From contig CAZSDP010000010.1 of assembly GCA_964605665.1 (NCBI GenBank), forward strand, positions 1-64,000: a DNA stretch of 64,000 nucleotides. The letters are read 5' to 3'. This DNA is from CAZSDP01 sp964605665. Its GTDB lineage: Bacteria > Planctomycetota > UBA8108 > UBA1146. The position numbers and the translations under genes were made by a program. Every line of letters begins with the position of its first letter. Position 1 is the first letter of the stretch. Shown here piece by piece: positions 8,999 through 18,172 of the stretch. The notes beneath the pieces were generated by a model. It saw only the letters and a list, made by a program, of their open reading frames with translations. It searched no databases and had not been told where the DNA came from.

Positions 8999-9499
8999 AT
9001 GGTAGAGATGAAAAAGACTCTGTTGATCTGTGCCGGCCTGATCTTCTTGTTCATCAATGCTCGGATCATCTACGAGATCCTCACCCCTCCTGGAGAAAAA
9101 GTTCGCGCAAGATTGGCCCAAATGGCGGAAGACTTCAACGAAGGACGACCCGGTCCCTGTACCAGCGGGCTGGCAGACCAATTCGTGGACGAAACCACCA
9201 AAATCACCAAACCAGAAATCAGAGGAGTTCTCGCCCGACTGGCACTGACCGAAAAAGATCCACAGAGTGGTCACTTCCCCTATCGAGTCCAACTGCAGCT
9301 CAAAGAGCTGGAGTACAAGGTCTCTTCTGGGACTCCCCCGTCGGTGCGTGTTGATTTCGATGCGACCTTTGAAAAGCAGCGGGGAGAAGAGTGGGATCTC
9401 TTCTGGAAAGTCTCTATCACTGCCCATCTGGAGGAGGTCGATGGTTGGCAAATCGTGCGATCGACCCACCAGACCTTGGCGGGCAGACGTTTTCGCTAA
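8999..9499 (+). CDS. Small membrane-anchored protein of unknown function
   Basis: The 166-residue protein has an N-terminal hydrophobic segment (TLLICAGLIFLFINARIIYEIL) that may be a signal anchor, followed by a soluble domain. The pattern of a helix pair, then strands ending in WDLFWKVSITAHLEEVDGWQIV, resembles small NTF2-like domains, but I cannot assign a family. Starts at 8999 and 9008 are both possible; AGAGG lies too close to the first and ~10 nt from the second. Its end overlaps the end of the converging methyltransferase gene by 4 bp. Confidence 0.6.
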   Translation: MVEMKKTLLICAGLIFLFINARIIYEILTPPGEKVRARLAQMAEDFNEGRPGPCTSGLADQFVDETTKITKPEIRGVLARLALTEKDPQSGHFPYRVQLQLKELEYKVSSGTPPSVRVDFDATFEKQRGEEWDLFWKVSITAHLEEVDGWQIVRSTHQTLAGRRFR

Positions 9500-10140
9500 C
9501 CTTTGCAGTCTCTGTTGACGGGTGAATCACCCCCCTGGTTTGGAGCGAGCTCGCGCAGCTGTGCGACAAGCCGCGCCTCATGGCGTCCGTCCTTTCCCCA
9601 GCTCTCTTCGTAAAACTCGATCTCCCACAAGGAACCTTGCTCCTCCACGAGTTCGAGGAGGCGCCCTTCCTCGTAGAGGAAGTGCCGAGGTGGTTTTTCG
9701 AACCGTTCCAGATTCTTTCGAGTGGGATGGAGAATCACCAAGCGCCCACCTGGGACGACCACCTCTGGAGCACGACGCGGCAATTCGGGATCGAAGTAGT
9801 GATGGCAGAGTAGGAGATCATATCGACCGGAGCGTGGCAGCTCTCGAGACAGATCGATCTCCTCCAGCTGTAGCGTGACTCCCTGCTGATTCGCACGGAC
9901 ACTCGCCGTCTCCAACGCCGTCGCGGAGATATCGGCCAAGGTCACTTCGAAACCGGATTTTGCCAACCAGATCGCATTGCGCCCGTCTCCTCCGGCCCAA
10001 TCGAGAGCGCGCCCGGTGGCTCCGATCAAGGTTCGATTTGTGACCAACCAATCAGCAGGAGGTAACTCGCGCCCGGCGAGAAGGGTCCACTTCCGCTCCC
10101 AGCGTTCCCGTTCTGTCTCGGGTCCACGTGGCTGGCTCAT
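9496..10140 (-). CDS. Class I SAM-dependent methyltransferase
   Basis: The 214-residue protein has a clear motif I (ALDWAGGDGRNAIWLAKSGFEV followed by TLADIS), a motif II acidic residue in EEIDLS and a motif IV-like DLLLCHHYF. The overall layout resembles TehB-like small-molecule methyltransferases. The substrate is unknown. Its ATG start at 10140 overlaps the TGA of the amidohydrolase gene upstream (10137), so the two are translationally coupled, which suggests a shared pathway. Confidence 0.75.
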   Translation of the reverse strand: MSQPRGPETERERWERKWTLLAGRELPPADWLVTNRTLIGATGRALDWAGGDGRNAIWLAKSGFEVTLADISATALETASVRANQQGVTLQLEEIDLSRELPRSGRYDLLLCHHYFDPELPRRAPEVVVPGGRLVILHPTRKNLERFEKPPRHFLYEEGRLLELVEEQGSLWEIEFYEESWGKDGRHEARLVAQLRELAPNQGGDSPVNRDCKG

Positions 10141-11315
10141 CGGGTGAGATCAGGAGAAGCCCCGAGAACGAGCGCCTGCCAAGCCTTCACCCCGATCGGC
10201 ATCGCGTTGTCATCGACTTGAAACCGCGGGTGGTGACAGAAGTGAACAATTCCTCGAGACTCATCTCGATTTCCGAGGAAGAGGAAAGCTGCGGGGATCT
10301 CTCGACCGTAGTAGGAGAAGTCTTCACCGCCCAGACTTGGATCGACGTCTCTGAGCACGGGAGCGACGGTCGAAATACCTTGCTCCGCTTCAGCGCAGGC
10401 TTCTGGGTCATTGACCGTCACCGGGTAACCGATGATCAGCTCCACCGTCGCTTCACAGCCGTGCGCGGCTGCCACGGTGGTCGCAACTTCAGCAACCCGG
10501 CCGCGAACCAGATCCCCCACGTCATTTCGGAAGGTTCGAATCGTGCCATCGAGTTGAATTCGTTCTGGGATCACATTGTCGGCAGTTCCGCCATGAAACT
10601 GAGTCACGCTCACCACCGCACTGTCGAGAGGATCGACATTGCGGCCGACGACGCTCTGTAATGACTGCACGATGGCGGCTCCTGCCACGATCGGATCGAC
10701 ACAAGCATGGGGCGCCGCCGCATGACCACCCTTCCCCGTGATCTCGATTCGGAAGGTGTCCGGTTGTGCCATCGCTGGACCATCGATCACTCCGAGCTGC
10801 CCCGTGTCGATCAATGGCCAAACGTGCATGCCGAAGATCCGATCGACCCCTTCCAGACAACCATCCTCGATCATCGCCGGAGCACCTCCAGGAAGTGCCT
10901 CTTCGTTCGGTTGGAAAATGAATCGGACGGAACAAGGAAGCTGATCCCGATATCGGTGCAGAGCGCGCGCAGCTCCCGCGAGCATCGAAGTGTGGGCGTC
11001 ATGACCACAGAGATGCGCAGCTCCGGGATTCTGACTGCGGTGTGGTAGATCGGTTTCTTCCGTCATCGGAAGCGCATCCATATCCGCCCGCAATGCGATG
11101 AGACGCTTTGCTCCCGCGACCTGCAGATCAGCGACAACGCCGGTCTTGCCGATCCCTTCCCGAACCTCGAGCCCGACCTCGCGTAAATCGTCTGCCACCC
11201 GCTTCGCGGTCCGAACCGTATCGAATCCAATCTCGGGATCGGCGTGAATTGCTCTTTGCATCGCGATCACGCCATCCATCACCTCGGCGGTGGTCTTTTC
11301 CAAATCGATCGTCAT
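10137..11315 (-). CDS. M20 family amidohydrolase (N-acyl-amino-acid/hippurate hydrolase type)
   Basis: The 392-residue product shows the M20D metal-site motifs: ALRADMDALPM, HLCGHDAHTSML, FQPNEEALPGGA, a GMHV segment and C-terminal HFCHHPRFQVDD. The dimerisation domain contains FRIEITGKGGHAAAPH. Such di-zinc or di-manganese enzymes remove acyl groups from amino acids or indole conjugates in the cytoplasm. I placed the start at ATG 11315 because AGGAG lies 7 nt upstream; the frame is open to 11453 but that part has no homology. It is followed directly by a methyltransferase gene with an overlapping start. Confidence 0.88.
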   Translation of the reverse strand: MTIDLEKTTAEVMDGVIAMQRAIHADPEIGFDTVRTAKRVADDLREVGLEVREGIGKTGVVADLQVAGAKRLIALRADMDALPMTEETDLPHRSQNPGAAHLCGHDAHTSMLAGAARALHRYRDQLPCSVRFIFQPNEEALPGGAPAMIEDGCLEGVDRIFGMHVWPLIDTGQLGVIDGPAMAQPDTFRIEITGKGGHAAAPHACVDPIVAGAAIVQSLQSVVGRNVDPLDSAVVSVTQFHGGTADNVIPERIQLDGTIRTFRNDVGDLVRGRVAEVATTVAAAHGCEATVELIIGYPVTVNDPEACAEAEQGISTVAPVLRDVDPSLGGEDFSYYGREIPAAFLFLGNRDESRGIVHFCHHPRFQVDDNAMPIGVKAWQALVLGASPDLTR

Positions 11316-11508
11316 TTGCTCGCTCCTCTTCTTTCCGAGTGCCCGGAGATTTTGGCGGATTGGAGCCCAGATGGGAAACCTCTCGCGTTGCAGTGGCCCC
11401 CTCAATCGGCTAGCTTTCGCGATTCGAGGGCGAAAAAGCGCTCTCTTCTCCACATTTCCCCTTCCCGACGATCGCTTCGATCGAGGGTGAAGAGAAGAGG
11501 AACCGACG

Positions 11509-12939
11509 ATGGCCGAGAAGCTGACGAGCCAAGAGGTCGACTATCCCCGCTGGTACAACGAAGTGGTCCAACGCGCTGAACTCGCAGAAAATGCACCAGT
11601 CCGCGGCTCGATGATCATCAAGCCATATGGGTATTCGCTGTGGGAAAACATGCAGCAGGCGCTCGACAAGATGTTCAAGGAGACGGGGCATACCAATGCC
11701 TATTTCCCGGTCTTGATCCCAGAGAACTTTCTCAAAAAGGAGGCGGAGCACGTCGAGGGCTTCAGCCCAGAGCTGGCAGTGGTCACCCACGCCGGAGGAA
11801 AAAAGCTGGAGGAGCCATACGTCGTCCGGCCAACTTCTGAGACCATCATCTGGGATACCTACCGCCGTTGGATCCAGAGTTACCGAGATCTGCCGCTACT
11901 AATTAACCAGTGGGCCAATGTCATGCGTTGGGAAATGCGCCCTCGTCTTTTCTTGCGCACCACCGAGTTCCTTTGGCAAGAGGGACACACCGCACACGCC
12001 ACTAAAGAGGATGCCCACGAAGAGGTGATCCGAATGCTCGGCGTTTATGCGAAGTTCGCGGAAGAGTTCATGGCAGTTCCGGTGATTCAAGGAGTGAAGA
12101 CGGACCGAGAGCGATTCGCAGGAGCAGTCCACACCTACTGCATCGAAGCGATGATGGGGGATGGCAAGGCACTTCAGGCGGGTACGAGTCACGATCTCGG
12201 ACAGAACTTCGCGAAGGCCTTTGATGTCAAATACCTCTCTGCCGAAGGTAAAGAAGAATATGTTTGGGCGACGAGTTGGGGAGTTTCGACTCGCCTCGTC
12301 GGAGCAATTGTGATGGCCCATGGAGATGATCAGGGACTGATCTTGCCTCCGAAGTTAGCTCCGATCCAAGCGGTGATCGTCCCGATCTACAGAGGAGATT
12401 CAGAGCGCGGCGTCGTCCTCGACGCTTGCGATCGAATGACCATTCCGTTCAAAGAGCAGGGGATCCGCTTCCACATCGATGATCGCGATCAGCACCGACC
12501 CGGTTACAAGTTCAATGACTGGGAACAGAAGGGGGTTCCGGTTCGCATCGAAGTCGGTCCCCGAGATCTCGCCAAAGGTGAAGTGCGCATCGCCATCCGA
12601 CACAATGGGGAAAAGCACCAAGAGCCTCTGGCTGCTCTATCGGAACGAATTCCCCAGATTCTCGAGGAGACGCAAGCGGGCCTCTTCCAAAAGGCACTCG
12701 ATTTCCGGGCAGCAAACACCCACAAGGTGGATGACTACGAGGAGTTCAAGGAACGCATCGACGGCGGAGGTTTCTTCCTCGCTCATTGGGACGGAACCCC
12801 CGAGACCGAAGAGAAGGTCAAGAACGATACCAAGGCGACGATTCGCTGCCTCCCCTTCGATGCGGAAGAAGAGCCGGGCCAGTGCATGGTCTCTGGTGCA
12901 CCCAGTTCTCAGCGTGTGGTTTTCGCCAAGGCGTATTGA
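11509..12939 (+). CDS. proS: Prolyl-tRNA synthetase, archaeal/eukaryote-like type
   Basis: The 476-residue enzyme charges tRNA-Pro with proline. It has the class II motifs: RGSMIIKPYGYSLWENMQ (motif 1 region), RPTSETIIW, and RTTEFLWQEGHTAHAT (motif 2), plus the anticodon-binding domain and a C-terminal domain ending in FAKAY, typical of the short archaeal/eukaryote-like form without the bacterial editing insertion. The ATG start follows AGAGGAA. It is monocistronic, with a hairpin downstream. Confidence 0.95.
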   Translation: MAEKLTSQEVDYPRWYNEVVQRAELAENAPVRGSMIIKPYGYSLWENMQQALDKMFKETGHTNAYFPVLIPENFLKKEAEHVEGFSPELAVVTHAGGKKLEEPYVVRPTSETIIWDTYRRWIQSYRDLPLLINQWANVMRWEMRPRLFLRTTEFLWQEGHTAHATKEDAHEEVIRMLGVYAKFAEEFMAVPVIQGVKTDRERFAGAVHTYCIEAMMGDGKALQAGTSHDLGQNFAKAFDVKYLSAEGKEEYVWATSWGVSTRLVGAIVMAHGDDQGLILPPKLAPIQAVIVPIYRGDSERGVVLDACDRMTIPFKEQGIRFHIDDRDQHRPGYKFNDWEQKGVPVRIEVGPRDLAKGEVRIAIRHNGEKHQEPLAALSERIPQILEETQAGLFQKALDFRAANTHKVDDYEEFKERIDGGGFFLAHWDGTPETEEKVKNDTKATIRCLPFDAEEEPGQCMVSGAPSSQRVVFAKAY

Positions 12940-12974
12940 GCGCGCCCGAACTTCGAGATTTCGAATCTACGATC

Positions 12975-13005
12975 GGGAGGGGGCCTGCTCAGCGGGCCTC
13001 CTCCC
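12975..13005 (+). terminator. Hairpin downstream of proS, possible terminator
   Basis: Arms GGGAGGGGGCC and GGCCTCCTCCC pair over 11 positions with one G-U pair, with a 9-nt loop. It lies 35 bp after the proS stop. No T-tract follows, so it may be a weak or protein-assisted terminator. Confidence 0.45.
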
Positions 13006-13124
13006 GTGGTCTATATTCGCCAAACTCAAGTCTTACGGTGGGCCAAGGGTCTTCCACCTGTTTTCGCAAATCACTTGTCGGCTCCATCGAGCGAGCGCAA
13101 CATGGGTCGATCGGGAGGTGATCA

Positions 13125-15161
13125 ATGCAAGAACAACATGCTCCGTTGAAATCAAATGCTCGCCGTCAATTCCGGCGTTTTCCATTGTTGATCATGATCT
13201 GGGTCAGCGTCTTCTTCGGCGGGGACGTCGTTCTCGCACAGACGAGAAGCAATGCGCAGGTACCGAGCTATCGAGTTTCATTCCCGGAACGGAAGAACCA
13301 CTACTTCGAGGTACAAGGAACCATTCCAACTCGAGGGTTGGATGATGTTGAACTCTGGATTGCGGCTTGGACCCCCGGCTCTTACAAGATCCGCGACTAC
13401 TCTCGCTTCATCGAGTCTCTCCAAGCAGCAACCCCGGCCGGTCATCCTCTGAAGGTCCTCAAGATCGGCAAGGATCGCTGGCGCGTTCCCGCTGCTGGCA
13501 TCGATTCCTTCAACCTTCAGTATCGGGTGTACGGAAGAGAAATGAGCGTGCGCACCAACTATGTCGAAGAGCGTTTTGCGATGCTCAACGGCGCCGCAAC
13601 GTGGGTGGTGCCGAGTGAACAGAACGATCACCCATTCGACATCCAGTTTCTCCTTCCGAACGGGTGGAACCACTCAGAGACCGGACTTCCTCGCCATCCA
13701 TCTGGAGATCCCCATCGTTATCTCGCACCGGACTATGACACCCTGGTCGACTGTCCAGTGGTCCTCGGAGATCTGGCGATCGAACGGTTCGAAGTCGGAG
13801 GTGTCCCTCACTCCCTGATCTCCCATGGCGGAACCGATCTCTGGGACTTCAAGATTGCCGCTGCTGATTGCCAAAAGATCGTAGAAGTTCAGACTGACAT
13901 GTGGGGGGACATTCCGTACCAGAGCTACCGATTCCTCAACATGATTGTCGAATCTGGAGGCGGGCTCGAGCACAAAAACTCCACTCTGATCATGACCAGC
14001 CGCTACTCATTTCGTGATCGAGAAAAGTACCGCCGTTGGCTCGGCCTCGTGAGCCACGAGTTCTTCCACACCTGGAACGTCAAACGACTCCGACCGATCG
14101 CCCTCGGACCATTCGATTACACCCAAGAGGTGCACACCGATGATCTCTGGGTCGTCGAGGGGATCACGAGCTACTACGACGATTTGATGCTCGCGCGAGC
14201 AGGCCTCTATAGTCAGAAGCAATACCTGAAGGCACTCTCTAAGCAGATCGAAGATCTACAGAAAACTCCCGGTCGTAAAGTGCACCCACTCTCCGAGACG
14301 AGCCATGACGCTTGGACACACTTCTACCAACGCCACGAAAATTCGAGCAACACCACAATCAGCTACTACACCAAGGGAGCGGTCGTGGGTTTCCTCCTGG
14401 ACATGGAAGTCCGTCGACTCACCGAGGGACAAAAGAGTCTCGACGACGTCATGCGGCTCGCTTACCAGCGTTACTCTGGCGCCCACGGCTACACCTCGCA
14501 GCAGTTTCGTGACTGCGCGAGTGAGGTCGCCGGAAAAAATCTGGACCACTTCTTTCACCACAGCGTCGATTCCACGTCAGAGCTCGATTACACCTCCGCC
14601 CTCGAATGGTTGGGACTTCGATTCAAGCCCACTCCATCCGATTCGAGTGACGTCTCGAAATCTGGGGAAAAATCGGCCGATGCTTCGGAGCCATCGAAGA
14701 GCGGTGATGAAGCCGAGATCGCAGACTCCGAGGCAACGACGCCAGGATGGATCGGTCTTTCAGCGAGTGATCGAGATGGTCGGTATGTGATCAGTTCTGT
14801 ACGCCGTGAGACCGTCGCTTACGAAATCGGTCTCAATGTTGGAGACGAAGTGATCGCTGTCGACCAGTATCGTGTCGATCCCAAGAGCTGGAGCGCACGG
14901 ATGAAACAGTACGCGCCAGGTGATCAAGTATCACTGCTGATTTCCAGACGCGGGGAGCTTCTCAGAATCCCCGTGACTTTGGGTAAGAAGCCGGAAGCAT
15001 CTTGGAAGCTCGAAGTCCTCAAGGAAGCCACACCGCAGCAGCAGGCAGCACTTTCAACTTGGCTCAGATCAGAGAATGACACTCCCAAGGAATCTCCGTC
15101 AGATGACGCTCCTGCGGGAGTTGGTCTCGACTCGAAGACCAAATCCCCAAGAGGGGAGTAA
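13125..15161 (+). CDS. M61 family peptidase with PDZ domain
   Basis: The 678-residue protein has an N-terminal signal or anchor segment (FPLLIMIWVSVFFGGDVVLAQ). It holds the M61 zinc site HEFFHTWNVKRLRP (HExxH, ~residues 310-323), with the third ligand Glu in LWVVEGITSYYDD. A PDZ domain follows at ~540-640 (GWIGLSASDRDGRYVISSV, then GLNVGDEVIAVD), preceded by a low-complexity acidic/serine linker. M61 enzymes are glycyl-type aminopeptidases; a PDZ domain is usual in the bacterial forms. A strong GGAGGTGA ribosome site precedes the ATG. The phosphatase gene follows after a short gap and is probably cotranscribed. Confidence 0.9.
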   Translation: MQEQHAPLKSNARRQFRRFPLLIMIWVSVFFGGDVVLAQTRSNAQVPSYRVSFPERKNHYFEVQGTIPTRGLDDVELWIAAWTPGSYKIRDYSRFIESLQAATPAGHPLKVLKIGKDRWRVPAAGIDSFNLQYRVYGREMSVRTNYVEERFAMLNGAATWVVPSEQNDHPFDIQFLLPNGWNHSETGLPRHPSGDPHRYLAPDYDTLVDCPVVLGDLAIERFEVGGVPHSLISHGGTDLWDFKIAAADCQKIVEVQTDMWGDIPYQSYRFLNMIVESGGGLEHKNSTLIMTSRYSFRDREKYRRWLGLVSHEFFHTWNVKRLRPIALGPFDYTQEVHTDDLWVVEGITSYYDDLMLARAGLYSQKQYLKALSKQIEDLQKTPGRKVHPLSETSHDAWTHFYQRHENSSNTTISYYTKGAVVGFLLDMEVRRLTEGQKSLDDVMRLAYQRYSGAHGYTSQQFRDCASEVAGKNLDHFFHHSVDSTSELDYTSALEWLGLRFKPTPSDSSDVSKSGEKSADASEPSKSGDEAEIADSEATTPGWIGLSASDRDGRYVISSVRRETVAYEIGLNVGDEVIAVDQYRVDPKSWSARMKQYAPGDQVSLLISRRGELLRIPVTLGKKPEASWKLEVLKEATPQQQAALSTWLRSENDTPKESPSDDAPAGVGLDSKTKSPRGE

Positions 15162-15217
15162 GAGGAAGTCCAGATTTCGGGGTGATCGATCGAGGGAAGA
15201 AGCGAGACCTGCAGCGA

Positions 15218-15727
15218 ATGAATTCAGAATCGAAACGCTCTGTCTGTATGGTCTGTTCTGGGAACATCTGCCGGAGCCCTTATGCGGAGTTTGCACTACG
15301 CCATAGACTCTCTGAGGTGGGGCTCGATCGGTCGATCGAAGTGAGTTCTGGCGGCACCTTGAACATCGAAGGGCAACCAGCGCATCAGTTGACCCTAGCT
15401 TTCGCCGCAGAACGAGGACTCAACCTGATCGGTTTCCGCTCCCGCGGCATCGATCCCGACCGGGTGAAAGACACCGACCTGTTCGTCGCGCTCGGCTCAG
15501 AACACCTCGCTCCACTTCGAGACGAGATCGGGATTCCACCGAATCGGATCTGGCTGATCACCCACCCCGGGGTGGCACAGATCCCCTCCGACGCGGAGGG
15601 AATCACCGACCCGATCGGTTTCGACGAGCTCCCCTATCGGCAGACGCTCGAAGCGATCGACCGCTCCCTCCCCCACCTCACCGACGTGCTCCGCACCTGG
15701 GCCGAGGGTGACCTCTCCGATCGATAA
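15218..15727 (+). CDS. Low-molecular-weight protein-tyrosine phosphatase family protein
   Basis: The 169-residue product contains the P-loop VCSGNICRSP (CX5R) close to the N-terminus, and a DP pair in GITDPIGFDE near the C-terminus that supplies the general acid. This matches the low-molecular-weight phosphotyrosine phosphatase/arsenate reductase fold. Function could be dephosphorylation of a tyrosine kinase or arsenate-related chemistry; phosphatase is more likely given the DP motif. ATG 15218 gives a normal N-terminus; a GTG at 15182 is also in frame, and neither has a strong ribosome site. Confidence 0.85.
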   Translation: MNSESKRSVCMVCSGNICRSPYAEFALRHRLSEVGLDRSIEVSSGGTLNIEGQPAHQLTLAFAAERGLNLIGFRSRGIDPDRVKDTDLFVALGSEHLAPLRDEIGIPPNRIWLITHPGVAQIPSDAEGITDPIGFDELPYRQTLEAIDRSLPHLTDVLRTWAEGDLSDR

Positions 15728-15888
15728 CTCGGTTGAGACTTGACCTCCCCTAAACCGGAAGACCTGCAAGTCACTTAAAATAAGAAACTTATGATCTGCA
15801 AGACTCCGCCGGTCGCCGTGGAGCGCGATGGCATCGTACTCTTCTAAGATCGATCTCCCCTCGAACCCGATCGCGAAATGAGGCCTCT

Positions 15889-16293
15889 GTGACCACGGTT
15901 TTCGAGTACCACTCCCAGCGTCGGGAGTTCGTGCACACCAGCACGGACATCCCCATCCGCTACAAGCTGCTCTCCAAAGAGATCCAGCTCGACAAAGATG
16001 AAATCTTCGAAGGAACCACCTCGAATCTGGCGGGGGGCGGTTGCCTCCTCGTTGGCCGTATTCCGAGCTTCAACTGGATCCCAGCCCTGCTGATGGGGCA
16101 GATCCGCCTCGGAATCAACATGTTGCTTCCGTCGGTCGACAAACCGGTGAAGTCGCTCTGTAAGGTCGCCTGGATTGAGGAGATTCCGGAGAGTCGAGAC
16201 CGAATTGTGATGGGTCTACGCTTTGAGGACATCAACAAAGACGATCAAGACCAGGTGATGAAGTACTTGATCCGAGCTCAGATGCGAAAGTAA
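15889..16293 (+). CDS. PilZ domain protein with noncanonical c-di-GMP motif
   Basis: The 134-residue protein is a single PilZ-like domain. The first motif reads RREFVH (residues 11-16), so the second Arg of RxxxR is replaced by His. The second motif is NLAGGG (46-51), fitting (D/N)x(S/A)xxG. PilZ proteins sense cyclic di-GMP and control motility or exopolysaccharide, which fits a flagellated organism. The altered first motif leaves ligand binding uncertain. The start is a GTG with GAGG 5 nt upstream, and a strong terminator lies downstream, so it is a single-gene unit. Confidence 0.75.
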   Translation: MTTVFEYHSQRREFVHTSTDIPIRYKLLSKEIQLDKDEIFEGTTSNLAGGGCLLVGRIPSFNWIPALLMGQIRLGINMLLPSVDKPVKSLCKVAWIEEIPESRDRIVMGLRFEDINKDDQDQVMKYLIRAQMRK

Positions 16294-16341
16294 GCGATCT
16301 GCAGAATTTCTCGTTTCGTCGTTGAACAGACGATGCTGATC

Positions 16342-16381
16342 AGACCCTGATCGAGGTAGTATCCTCCTTCAGGGTCTTTTT
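16342..16381 (+). terminator. Rho-independent terminator after the PilZ gene
   Basis: Outer arms AGACCCTGA and TCAGGGTCT form a perfect 9-bp stem, with an inner GAGG/CCTC stem, and a run of five T follows. Confidence 0.88.
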
Positions 16382-18107
16382 GGTGCTTTCGCAACCGTTC
16401 CAGAAAGTCGGTTCTTCCTTGCCTCGTCTGACCATCGCGTTCATCGCCTTGATCGCACTCTCCATCAGTCGAGCATTCTCCGGCCCCCTCGGGGGGACCG
16501 TCTCCCTACCCATCGTCATCACGAGTGCGATCTCCGCGATTCTGCTCCCAGCTCTCTTCGTTCGCTGGCTCCTGCGACGTCGATCTCCATCGTCTGTCGC
16601 CGTCGAAGAGGGCGATCACGCAGAGACCACGACGAACCTGCTACCGCGGCCATCAGAGATCTCTCCTCGACGCCTTCGCCTCGCGCAATCGGTGGGAACT
16701 CAAGGACCACTTCTCTGCTTCTTGATCGCGTTGATATGGGGTGGATCTCAGCTCGCCGAGGCGATCGTCCCCCCTCAGATTCTCGGGGGCGCGACGGCGT
16801 TGACTCTCGCTCCACTCTTTCTCGGCTGGGCGTTCGCCTGGTACCCCCGCTGTATCGCGGAAAATCGCAGTGCTCAGGTCACTGAGCCGAGCTCGATCAC
16901 CGTCACCAGAGAGCTCCGCCCGGTGGCTCTCATCTTCGCGATTCGCATCTTGCTTCAGGCAGTGGGTGAACTCGGCTGGTTCTTCCCAGCTGCTCGAGAA
17001 GCTCTCGCGAACGATATCTGGGCGTCAGTGGCAGGCTCGATCCTCCTCGTCGCGCTCTTGATTATCCTCGCCCCGCAGGTGGTTCGTCTGATCCATCCAT
17101 CTCGCCCATTCCCCGAGGGAGATCTGAAGGAACGGCTCAGACAGACGGCGGCCTCAGCAAAGGTGAAACTCCGACGCATCGAAGTGTGGGACACTGGACC
17201 GCGTCCCACTTTCAATGCATGTGTCGCCGGCGCCATCCCCTCCCAAAGAAGCGTCTTCTTCACCGACGGGCTGCTCGGCATCCTCCGAGACGATGAGGTC
17301 GATGGGGTATTCGCCCATGAACTAGCCCATGGCGCCCTCCATCACCTCTGGATCTTCACCGGACTGATCTTGGGGCTCGCAGGGTTGATTGTCGGAATCG
17401 AAGCAGCGGTCATCGAACTGCAACTCCAAAGTATGATCCCTCAAGATGGCAGCTTTGAGATCATACTCCTCCTGATCTTCACTCTCTTTTTCATCCGATT
17501 TTTCGGCGCACTCTCGAGACACCTAGAGTCACAGGCCGACCTCTACAGTGCAGAAAAGACCGGATCACCGTTAGGGATCATCTCCGCACTGCAGAGAATC
17601 GGCGTGATCACCAAGACCATTCACCAAAAGCGGGGATGGCGTCACCCCACGATTCCAGATCGTGTCCACACCGTTCTCAGTTGCTGGAACGACCCGAAAG
17701 CTCGTACCGCCTTTCGGAAGAAAACACGTCGATATCTCTCGGTCTGGGGCACGATCGTTCTTCTTGGAACGATCGGCTGGGGGCTGTCGCTCACCCAAAG
17801 CGTCAACTCTCCAAGTTGGCTCGATGATCTGCAACGCGCAGACTACTTGTTGGAGTCGGTGGCGGAACGCGACGCTCGCCCCTGGCCAAGTCCAGAGTGG
17901 TCTCAGAGTCAGTTGAACCGCGCGCGCGAGTTGATCGTGAATGCCCAGAAGACGATGCCCAGCAATCGGAATTTGATTCCGATCCGTGGCCGCAGCTACC
18001 AACGCCTCGCCGAGATCTATCGTCGGATGGGAGAGCCTCTCAACGCTGCTGCTGCCGAGTACATCGGCGCACGCTTCCTCATTCGGTTTGGTGCAACCGA
18101 TGAGTGA
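16380..18107 (+). CDS. M48 family membrane-bound zinc metalloprotease
   Basis: The 575-residue protein has several N-terminal membrane segments, the zinc motif HELAHGALHH (HExxH) near residue 313, further membrane segments and the third ligand in RHLESQADLYSAEK. This is the layout of M48 (HtpX/Ste24-like) proteases for membrane protein quality control. A C-terminal helical part (~490-570) may be a TPR-like domain. The start is uncertain: TTG 16380 and GTG 16383 lie inside the terminator T-tract of the preceding gene, and a TTG at 16419 just before the first membrane segment is an alternative. No clear ribosome site is seen. Confidence 0.82.
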   Translation: MVLSQPFQKVGSSLPRLTIAFIALIALSISRAFSGPLGGTVSLPIVITSAISAILLPALFVRWLLRRRSPSSVAVEEGDHAETTTNLLPRPSEISPRRLRLAQSVGTQGPLLCFLIALIWGGSQLAEAIVPPQILGGATALTLAPLFLGWAFAWYPRCIAENRSAQVTEPSSITVTRELRPVALIFAIRILLQAVGELGWFFPAAREALANDIWASVAGSILLVALLIILAPQVVRLIHPSRPFPEGDLKERLRQTAASAKVKLRRIEVWDTGPRPTFNACVAGAIPSQRSVFFTDGLLGILRDDEVDGVFAHELAHGALHHLWIFTGLILGLAGLIVGIEAAVIELQLQSMIPQDGSFEIILLLIFTLFFIRFFGALSRHLESQADLYSAEKTGSPLGIISALQRIGVITKTIHQKRGWRHPTIPDRVHTVLSCWNDPKARTAFRKKTRRYLSVWGTIVLLGTIGWGLSLTQSVNSPSWLDDLQRADYLLESVAERDARPWPSPEWSQSQLNRARELIVNAQKTMPSNRNLIPIRGRSYQRLAEIYRRMGEPLNAAAAEYIGARFLIRFGATDE

Positions 18108-18172
18108 GAATTGGTATCGGTGACCCTCGTCACCACTCTCCTCCCCACCGACTCCAGACATGATCAAGAGAA

